Below, one piece after another: positions 1 through 5,013 of a stretch of 5,013 nucleotides of DNA (within the stretch, counting starts at the first letter, position 1; the number at the start of each line of letters is the position of its first letter). The notes under the pieces are model-generated. The model was given only the letters and a program-made list of their open reading frames with translations. It had not been told where the DNA came from and did not search any database. The DNA is from Bryobacteraceae bacterium (GTDB taxonomy: Bacteria > Acidobacteriota > Terriglobia > Bryobacterales > Bryobacteraceae), in contig JACMLA010000672.1 in the NCBI GenBank assembly GCA_014379815.1, forward strand, positions 1 to 5,013, given 5' to 3'. Made by a program: the position numbers and the translations under genes.

Positions 1-7
1 CGCCGAA

Positions 8-3000
8 TTAGAACTTAATCCGCATTCCTAGCTGGATAAATCTCGGCAGGTTGGTAGAACGCGCCTGTCCAAAACCTGCGCTGGAGAAGTTCGTATCGAA
101 GTTCGCGAACCGGTGACGATTTAGCGCGTTGTAGGCCTGCCCGTAAATCTCGAGTGACAGGCTTTCCTTTATCCTCACCTGCTTAGTTACGGCGAGATCC
201 TCCTGCAGAACGGGGAAGTTTCGCAGGCTTGCGTACGTAGGCGCCGAGTTCCCAAACCGGAAGGCACCTGGAGCCGCGAAGGCTGCCCGGTTCACGATCC
301 TGTCGGTGGATGGCTGAAAATCTGCGTTACCGATTCCCGAACTCAGCTTCGCTCCGGCCACGACATCGGGTCGCAAGACACGGTTGAACAGAGGCAACGT
401 ATTGTTCATCAACAGCTGCAGAGGTGTGCCGCTCTGGTACCTGTGGACGGCGGACACAGACCAACCCCGCGCGAGGGCTCGGACCAGGGCAGGTCCACCG
501 GCAAACCGGCCGGTGCCGAACGGCAAGTCGTACACATACTGCAGCACGAACGCATGCGGAAGATCGTTAGGCATCAGCGATCTTTCGGCTCGCAGATCGT
601 AGTGATTTTGCAGATAATTCGCTACGCCGCCGAAAGCGATGTTGGGGAGATCCGGATAGCCAATGTTTTTGGACCACGTGTAGTTGCCTTCCATCGACAG
701 GCCTTGCCGGAAACGCTTTCTGATACGCAGTTCCAGCGCATGATAGCTCGCCATGCCGATCTTGGCGGCATCGGAGGTAAGCGTTTGGTACTGAGGGAAA
801 GGCCGCAGAGCCTGGGCTACGGTGCCCCGGAACGCCGGATAAGGCAGCGCGATTCCTGCGGCGATGGCCTCGGCTGAATTAGCCTGCCGTGTCAGCAGCG
901 AGCCCAGGCTAAGAAATTTGGGATCGACCTGGTTGACGTTGGTCAACTGCTCCGCTCTTTGTCTGGTTGCGTGCAACCCCACGTAGCTGGCCTCTGCGGA
1001 AAGCGATTCACTCAGCTGGTGCTGAATCGTGAAGCTCCAGTTCTGGGACCTCGGCATGGCCGCGCTGGATTGCTCATAGTAAGTTGCCGAGAGTCCGTTT
1101 GCCGCATCTGGAGAGACGTTCACAGCGTTTTGCAGGGGAGGCAGCCCTGCGCTCAGCAGCCGTGCCGGAGTGAGACCGTTGTCCCCCGAAATCAGGTCAG
1201 TTGCCGCATTGAATCCGAGGCTCGAGATTCCTGTGTAGTTGCTGTTGTAGTACACGCCATAACCGCCGCGCAATACCGTTCGTGATAGTGCCCTCCACGC
1301 AAATCCAAACCTTGGTCCGATCGCACTGAAGTCCGGATCTGTCAGAGTTCTGCTGCCCAGTCTCCCGGTACCTTCACCTGCAAACTGCAGTGCTCCCGGC
1401 CTTCCGCCCGCGCCGGGATTTGGAGCGTTCAGGTCCACACCGCTGAGACGATCATGGTTTTCGTAGGGCGCGGTTTGCATTTCCCACCGCAATCCGAAGG
1501 TCAGCGTAAGCGCGGACGAGACTCTCCACTCATCCTGCGCGAACAGACCCGCATACATTTTGCGCTGCCCGCTGGCAAAGGGCTGCCGTGCACTCACTTG
1601 CTGGACACCGCCGAGCAGGAAGCTTGCCACCGAGTTCCCGGAAGTGGCGAGCGAGCCCGGGCTGGCAGTATACAAATTGTTGATCGTGAACACTCCGTTG
1701 GTCTGCCCGAAATCACGATTGTTCAACTGATTGAATCGCCACTCACCGCCAAAACGGACAGAATGTTTGCCACGGACCCAGGAAACATTGTCTTTGACCA
1801 AACCGGTCCAGTCGACGTTGTCGATACCCGGTCCGGCACCAAGGCCTGTATAGCCACCAGCGAAATTGACCTGGGGAAACGCCCGATTGCCGATGCCAGG
1901 AATTCCGAGCAGGCTCGACCAGTCCTGACCTTCGATCGGAGGTCCGACTGGGTTTCGGAATCGGTTATAGCCGACGTACAAGACGTTCAAAACGGATGGG
2001 CTGAAAGCATAATCATGACTGCCGCGCAGCGTCCACGCCGTGATGTTCTGTCGTATTCCATTCGTCAGCGGTTCCGGGTAAGGATTGTCGATCCGTAAGC
2101 GTGGAATCAATGTATGAATCAGAGCAAACGAGATCCTCTGTCGTTCCGATAGCGCGTGATCCATCTTGCCTGTCCACGCGTTGGGATCCAGAATCTGTTC
2201 GCCAGTGAAGCGGCCGAAGTTCAGGCTTCCCTGACTTGTGTTCGGAGTCGGGAAGTAACCTGCAATCCTCCTAGCTGCTGTGTCGAATCGTGTCGCGGGA
2301 ATGCGGTTCCCTGGAAACGGATCGCGGACTGTGGCCCCGTTCTCCGTTCTTGTTGTCGCAGGATCGTAGATGACCACCGGTCGCCCCGAGCTGTCCTGTA
2401 ATTGCGAGAAATCGCCAGCTAGATTTGCGGGCGTCGGAATCTGCGCCAGCCGGAACTGGTCCAGACCTCTCTTCCGGGAACCGCCGTAACTAAAGAAGAA
2501 AAAAGTCCGGTCGCGGCCATTGTAGATTTTCGGCAGCCACAGTGGTCCGCCTGCGGTGACTCCAAATTCATTCAGTCGAACAGGGGCGCGTTGTTCCGCC
2601 AGCCAGCTTCTGGCGTCGAGCTTATCGTTGCGGAAGTAGTCGAAAGCGGTTCCGTGCAACTCGTTTGAGCCGCTTTTCAGGGTGAAGCTGGTGACTGCGG
2701 CTCCGGTGTTTCCATACTCGGCAGCCAACTGCGAGCTGAGCAGCCGAAACTCACGGACGGCATCCACGGAGGGAGCACTTTCATTGAAGTTGCCATCCTG
2801 CTGACCAGCTGGCAGACCCTCGATCCAGATTTCAGAAGTTCTGTTAGAAGCCCCATGCACATTGACATGATTGCTGGCCGATGTGTTGTCCGTCCCATCC
2901 AGCCTTACCGTCCCTTGCACTCCCGCACTCAAAAAAACAAAGCTCGCGGGACTACGCATTCTGCCGATCTGCACCAAAGGTAATCGTTCGTATTCCCTTT

Positions 3001-3415
3001 GCGTGACGTTGGTACCGATTTCTGCCGTCTCCGCCAGTAGAGGAGCTTCAGAATTGACTCGGATCGTTTCGGCGACCTCGCCTATCTCCAGCGTTAAATC
3101 GAGGCGCACGTTGGTATCGACTGGCAAGCGCAGGCCGGTCCTCTCCAGCGTTCGGAACCCTGCTTTTCCTGCTCTCAAGCTGTATTCCCCGGCTGAAAGC
3201 GAAGGCACCGTATAGTTACCCTCGCCCGTGCTTGTAGTCGTTCGGATGGCTCCGTTCTCATCGTTTTTCAGCTCAATACTGGCACCAGGTATGACGGAGC
3301 CTCTCTGGTCCAGGATAATTCCACTGATCTGCGCGCGTTGGGCGTTTGCTGCAAACGGGCACAGTAAGGCAAGGACGAAGACAGCCGTTGGATTTTGCAA
3401 CAGGTAAGTGGGCAT
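8..3415 (-). CDS. Oar-like TonB-dependent outer-membrane receptor with carboxypeptidase-regulatory-like N-terminal domain
   Basis: Complete gene of about 1135 aa. Family role: an outer-membrane beta-barrel for uptake or surface functions; the substrate cannot be read from sequence. The chosen ATG gives a signal peptide (hydrophobic AVFVLALLCPFAANA, likely cut after ANA near residue 25) followed at about residues 29-115 by a carboxypeptidase-regulatory-like beta-sandwich (ISGIILDQRGSVIPGASI, then GNYTVPSLSAGEYSLRAGKAGF). A plug-like segment follows at about 130-250 (EYGNTGAAVTSFTLKSGSNE, then LHGTAFDYFRND), then the barrel, with family-typical FFFFSYGG, GDFSQL, YDP and FPGNRIPATRF stretches. 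The protein ends in GMRIKF with a terminal Phe, as outer-membrane barrels do. The frame stays open upstream to 3556, with an in-frame ATG at 3451, but that extension would put about 47 polar residues before the signal peptide. No strong Shine-Dalgarno precedes 3415, and the signal peptide n-region has no Lys or Arg, so the exact start is uncertain. No clear TonB box was seen, which is common in this group. Confidence 0.93.
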   Translation of the reverse strand: MPTYLLQNPTAVFVLALLCPFAANAQRAQISGIILDQRGSVIPGASIELKNDENGAIRTTTSTGEGNYTVPSLSAGEYSLRAGKAGFRTLERTGLRLPVDTNVRLDLTLEIGEVAETIRVNSEAPLLAETAEIGTNVTQREYERLPLVQIGRMRSPASFVFLSAGVQGTVRLDGTDNTSASNHVNVHGASNRTSEIWIEGLPAGQQDGNFNESAPSVDAVREFRLLSSQLAAEYGNTGAAVTSFTLKSGSNELHGTAFDYFRNDKLDARSWLAEQRAPVRLNEFGVTAGGPLWLPKIYNGRDRTFFFFSYGGSRKRGLDQFRLAQIPTPANLAGDFSQLQDSSGRPVVIYDPATTRTENGATVRDPFPGNRIPATRFDTAARRIAGYFPTPNTSQGSLNFGRFTGEQILDPNAWTGKMDHALSERQRISFALIHTLIPRLRIDNPYPEPLTNGIRQNITAWTLRGSHDYAFSPSVLNVLYVGYNRFRNPVGPPIEGQDWSSLLGIPGIGNRAFPQVNFAGGYTGLGAGPGIDNVDWTGLVKDNVSWVRGKHSVRFGGEWRFNQLNNRDFGQTNGVFTINNLYTASPGSLATSGNSVASFLLGGVQQVSARQPFASGQRKMYAGLFAQDEWRVSSALTLTFGLRWEMQTAPYENHDRLSGVDLNAPNPGAGGRPGALQFAGEGTGRLGSRTLTDPDFSAIGPRFGFAWRALSRTVLRGGYGVYYNSNYTGISSLGFNAATDLISGDNGLTPARLLSAGLPPLQNAVNVSPDAANGLSATYYEQSSAAMPRSQNWSFTIQHQLSESLSAEASYVGLHATRQRAEQLTNVNQVDPKFLSLGSLLTRQANSAEAIAAGIALPYPAFRGTVAQALRPFPQYQTLTSDAAKIGMASYHALELRIRKRFRQGLSMEGNYTWSKNIGYPDLPNIAFGGVANYLQNHYDLRAERSLMPNDLPHAFVLQYVYDLPFGTGRFAGGPALVRALARGWSVSAVHRYQSGTPLQLLMNNTLPLFNRVLRPDVVAGAKLSSGIGNADFQPSTDRIVNRAAFAAPGAFRFGNSAPTYASLRNFPVLQEDLAVTKQVRIKESLSLEIYGQAYNALNRHRFANFDTNFSSAGFGQARSTNLPRFIQLGMRIKF

Positions 3416-3575
3416 GGAAGAGGTTTCGCATTCAGGAGTGCCGGACCCCATCCAATCCCACAACGAATGTAGTTTCAGATCGATAAAAGTTCGCAAACGG
3501 TCGTTTGGGCGAATTTGATTAAAAAAGGTACAGGTAAAAAGTTCCTGGTTACCCAACGGATGGGACGCTCGTCCT

Positions 3576-3663
3576 AAGTACTAGAGGGTGTAGTATTTGC
3601 CCAGTGCGGGTAGTACTTCCCCGCATCAAACCTTGTAGTTTTTACTTGACCGTAGTTAGTACC
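3576..3663. repeat. Cluster of TAGTAYTT-like boxes, possible operator array
   Basis: The octamer TAGTACTT occurs at 3611-3618 on the plus strand and, exactly, at 3576-3583 on the minus strand. Variants TAGTATTT (3591-3598), TAGTTTTT (3636-3643) and TAGTACC (3657-3663) follow on the plus strand. The two 16-mers at 3587-3602 and 3607-3622 match at 12 of 16 positions and start 20 bp apart, so they lie on nearly the same DNA face. Clustered, similarly oriented boxes between divergent promoters suggest binding sites for a dimeric regulator. The regulator is unknown. Confidence 0.45.
3605..3625. promoter_or_regulatory. Inverted repeat TGCGGG-N9-CCCGCA, possible operator
   Basis: Six-base arms at 3605-3610 and 3620-3625 pair perfectly around a 9-nt centre, TAGTACTTC, which itself contains the palindrome AGTACT. 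The element sits on the third TAGTAYTT-type box and upstream of the candidate -35 at 3646. That position fits an operator better than a terminator, and no T-run follows it. Regulatory function is inferred. Confidence 0.4.
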
Positions 3664-3674
3664 TGCAACACAAT
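3646..3674 (+). promoter_or_regulatory. Candidate sigma70-type promoter for the 145-aa gene
   Basis: A -35-like TTGACC (3646-3651) is separated by 17 bases from a -10-like CACAAT (3669-3674, 4 of 6 matches to TATAAT). Transcription would begin near 3681, giving a leader of roughly 70 nt before the GTG at 3753. The TAGT boxes lie immediately upstream and one lies inside the spacer, so a bound regulator could act directly on this promoter. This rests on motif match only. Confidence 0.35.
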
Positions 3675-3741
3675 TGAGTTTCAGAGGCCACGTTGTTTCT
3701 GGGGAGGGGCGGTGCTCCTGAAGTTACTTTGCCGCCGATCC

Positions 3742-3747
3742 AGGAGG
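3742..3747 (+). promoter_or_regulatory. Shine-Dalgarno AGGAGG deciding the GTG start
   Basis: A perfect AGGAGG lies five bases before the GTG at 3753. The alternative upstream TTG at 3693 in the same frame has no comparable site at the right distance and would add 20 unremarkable residues. The site therefore fixes the start of the downstream gene. Confidence 0.8.
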
Positions 3748-3752
3748 TTCTC

Positions 3753-4190
3753 GTGTCTGAATATAGCTTCATCGATCCAAACGCGGCGTTTCCCTTGCCG
3801 CCGACATTCAACTTTGACGAATACATCGAGACAGAGCGCGAGCTCTGGGCGTTGTTTCCTGAAACCGATGGACATCGTGCCAACTTCGTGCAGATTGGCC
3901 TGACAGCCATGATTTACGCTGACGTACCCGAAACGTATGCGGATCTTGCACCGGACGAAACGTACATCCTGATGCCCTGCAAAGATTACACGATGCGTCC
4001 TGTTCGGATGCGGGCTTGTCGCAGACTCACGCTAAGCGAATATCGTATGGGCCATCTTACTGCCATCAAGCTGGTCGGCAGAGTAGATCAGGCTGGCGAA
4101 GTGATGCGTGACATCGGTATGGAAATCCTTGGCCCCGAAGTGATTCACGAAGCGCAGGTTCGGATGGCCGAAGGTCTCGGCCAACAGTAA
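3753..4190 (+). CDS. Uncharacterised 145-aa soluble protein
   Basis: I do not recognise this protein, but it is very probably a real gene: it has a perfect AGGAGG five bases before a GTG start, an unbroken frame of 145 codons, and balanced protein-like composition. It begins MSEYSFIDPNAAFPLPPTF, with no signal peptide and no transmembrane segment, so it is likely cytoplasmic. The N-terminal third is Pro- and aromatic-rich and then acidic (NFDEYIETERELWALFPETD). The middle has a likely beta segment (FVQIGLTAMIYADV) and TYADLAPDETYILMPCKDY. Two cysteines, C76 and C89, flank a basic patch (MRPVRMRACRR). The C-terminal third, about residues 93-143, looks mainly helical. The gene is divergent from the receptor and has its own candidate promoter, so it is probably monocistronic. 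Its stop lies 9 bases from the stop of the convergent alginate-export gene, with no room for an intergenic terminator. It may be a lineage-restricted family; no function is assigned. Confidence 0.78.
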   Translation: MSEYSFIDPNAAFPLPPTFNFDEYIETERELWALFPETDGHRANFVQIGLTAMIYADVPETYADLAPDETYILMPCKDYTMRPVRMRACRRLTLSEYRMGHLTAIKLVGRVDQAGEVMRDIGMEILGPEVIHEAQVRMAEGLGQQ

Positions 4191-4199
4191 CGCGGCTGA

Positions 4200-4890
4200 T
4201 CAGAACGCCCACGTCAACATGACGTAGGGAAATGTGTAAGACCCGCCTGGTGTAGTGTTGTTGAGGAACCGGCCCGGGAAGATGTGTCCGATCCCACCTC
4301 CAAGTTTGATCTGAGTGCCCAGTCCGCCCAGAATCTGCAGGTCGAGTTCCTGACCTATGTGCCTCCCGGATAGCCCAAGAGGATCCCGGGCAAGCAGATT
4401 CCCTCCCGCGTTATAAACCCCGTCGCGTTTGCTAGCCAGCCACCACGAGTGATATTTGAGCTGGACGATCGTTTTCTTCGGGCGAGACCACTCCGCGACG
4501 CTACTTATATGGTGGATATTCTTCCAGCCAATTTGATCCGCGAGCCCATACTTGTCATGCGGCGTGGGGTATAGCAGCTCAAATGTGTGGTGTCGCCCAT
4601 CAGAAGGATCTGAGTCGCCCCGGGCATAATCGTACTCAAGCCTGAGGGTTGGCCAGCGCAGGTCGTCTTGCAACGTTCGAACAATGCGCCAGTGTCCTGC
4701 CCAGGTGGATACAGAGTCCGCACCCCAGTTTCCTGACTGGTATGCCATTTCGCTAACGTAAGTATTTTGCTTGCCCGCTGACCCGGCCAGACGAAGACCG
4801 TACGTCCCGATATCCTGCTTGCCGAAGCTACCGCTTTCGGATCTCACCCGGGGCGAAAGCTTCCACAGACCGAACGGCTCCCACAGGGTT
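4200..4890 (-). CDS. Alginate-export-family outer-membrane protein, C-terminal part, 5' end disrupted
   Basis: About 230 codons match the C-terminal barrel of the alginate-export (AlgE-like) family. Diagnostic stretches are YDYARGDSDPSDGRHHTF (around 4634-4580), LYPTPHDKYGLADQIGW (about 4577-4527) and IHH just after, with the final strand YVMLTWAF ending in Phe. Family members are outer-membrane beta-barrels that pass polysaccharide or other anionic substrates; not all export alginate, so the substrate is open. Full-length proteins usually have 400 or more residues and a signal peptide, so roughly the N-terminal half is missing. The frame stays open rightward through the inverted repeat to the window edge, with a possible TTG at 4973, but the residues beyond about 4890 come from palindrome and antisense sequence and do not look native. 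Homology is plausible from WEPFGLWKLSPRV (4883-4845) onward. The gene is therefore broken by the inverted duplication or interrupted by an artefactual join. It converges tail to tail with the 145-aa gene. Confidence 0.82.
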
Positions 4891-4951
4891 CCCGGAAACT
4901 GGAGATGCCCGATTACAGCGTGGATGGTATCGGGCATCTCCAGTTTCCGGG
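4891..4951. repeat. Perfect 23-bp inverted repeat with 15-nt loop
   Basis: The arms at 4891-4913 (beginning CCCGGAAACTGG) and 4929-4951 (ending CCAGTTTCCGGG) are exact reverse complements. The loop is 4914-4928. Pairing stops at 4890/4952. As a single strand this would form a very stable hairpin. It has no T-run and sits inside a gene, at the axis between two oppositely oriented homologous segments, so it marks the fold-back junction rather than a terminator. Confidence 0.97.
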
Positions 4952-5013
4952 GCGAAAGCGGTCGCCTCGGCAAACAGGATATCCGGACGTATGGTCTTCG
5001 TCTGGCCGGGTCA
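4951..5013 (+). pseudogene. Fragment of a second, oppositely oriented alginate-export-family gene, open at the window edge
   Basis: Read rightward, the 21 codons end in GRLGKQDIRTYGLRLAGS, matching GSFGKQDIGTYGLRLAGS of the leftward copy. Of the five base differences, two are synonymous (AAG/AAA, TAC/TAT) and three change residues (S to R, F to L, G to R), as expected between diverged homologues. The frame stays open to the left through the palindrome, but the 50-base length difference shifts it relative to the other copy, so the 5' part of this gene is missing or scrambled. The fragment may continue beyond the window as the C-terminal half of a paralogue. Alternatively it is a strain variant joined artificially. 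Confidence 0.6.

Larger units (their letters stand above)
3416..3752. other. Divergent intergenic region between the receptor and the 145-aa gene
   Basis: This stretch separates the two divergently transcribed genes. Its left part (3416-3556) is an open-frame extension of the receptor gene, but it encodes no convincing domain and lies ahead of the signal peptide, so I read it as 5' leader. The part from about 3570 to 3665 is AT-richer than the flanking genes and contains repeated TAGTA-type boxes, a short hairpin and a sigma70-like promoter, described separately. I saw no convincing leftward promoter for the receptor; an A/T run at 3519-3526 may lie near one. Short open frames here do not look like genes. 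Confidence 0.7.
4779..5013. repeat. Inverted duplication of an alginate-export gene segment
   Basis: Bases 4953-5013, reverse complemented, align without gaps to 4779-4839 with 5 mismatches in 61, about 92% identity. Together with the perfect arms at 4891-4913/4929-4951 this makes one fold-back. The left side contains about 50 extra bases between its two homologous blocks; the right side has essentially none. The right part runs off the window edge, so the true length of the duplication is unknown. Confidence 0.93.

Noticed and set aside
384..2401. Several plus-strand open frames of 72-214 codons opposite the receptor gene
   Set aside because: They lie antisense to a well-supported receptor gene, have no recognisable domains and no good ribosome binding sites, and are Arg/Pro/Cys-rich as antisense frames of GC-rich genes usually are.
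2677..3215. Overlapping open frames on both strands within the N-terminal part of the receptor
   Set aside because: Low-complexity, Ser-rich shadow translations of the plug and carboxypeptidase-regulatory-like region, with no domain or start signal.
3604..3910. Alternative open frames on both strands over the start of the 145-aa gene
   Set aside because: The frame with AGGAGG before GTG at 3753 is clearly better. The others lack start signals and overlap it out of frame or antisense.
4211..4225. ACGTCA-ACA-TGACGT hairpin as a terminator for the 145-aa gene
   Set aside because: The stem is only 6 bp with no following T-run, and it is part of the coding sequence for the terminal beta-strand of the opposing gene.
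4505..4723. 72-codon minus-strand frame inside the alginate-export gene
   Set aside because: It is out of frame within a convincing family match and has no features of its own.
4891..4951. Palindrome as a rho-independent terminator, attachment site or transposon end
   Set aside because: There is no T-run, no flanking target-site duplication and no transposase or integrase in the window. Homologous gene segments on both sides explain it better as a fold-back junction.

Overview
The window looks like a piece of an acidobacterial genome of the Solibacter/Bryobacter type. The main reason is the long Oar-like TonB-dependent receptor: a carboxypeptidase-regulatory-like domain, a plug and a large beta-barrel, a family greatly expanded in that phylum. 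The DNA is moderately GC-rich. No rRNA, tRNA, CRISPR array, transposase or phage gene was seen.

Layout. Positions 8-3415 (minus) hold one complete Oar-like outer-membrane receptor of about 1135 aa with a signal peptide. Positions 3416-3752 form a divergent intergenic region. It carries a cluster of TAGTAYTT-like boxes, a hairpin-forming operator-like element and a plausible sigma70-type promoter pointing right. Positions 3753-4190 (plus) encode a 145-aa soluble protein that I do not recognise, with a GTG start behind a perfect AGGAGG. It converges, 9 bases stop to stop, on the C-terminal barrel of an alginate-export-family outer-membrane protein (about 4200-4890, minus). That gene lacks its N-terminal half.

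The most striking structure is at the right end. The alginate-export reading frame runs into a perfect 23-bp inverted repeat with a 15-nt loop. Beyond it, in the opposite orientation, lie 61 bases homologous to an internal part of the same gene (5 mismatches). This is either the start of a diverged head-to-head second copy created by an inverted duplication, or a fold-back chimera from amplification or assembly. The mismatches argue against simple copying of one molecule, and the very tight hairpin junction argues for a template switch.

Functionally, two outer-membrane barrel proteins in one window fit a polymer or carbohydrate uptake/export locus, but this is inference. The genes do not form one operon: the receptor is transcribed leftward, the small gene rightward, and the alginate-export gene leftward from an upstream region that is disrupted or not shown.
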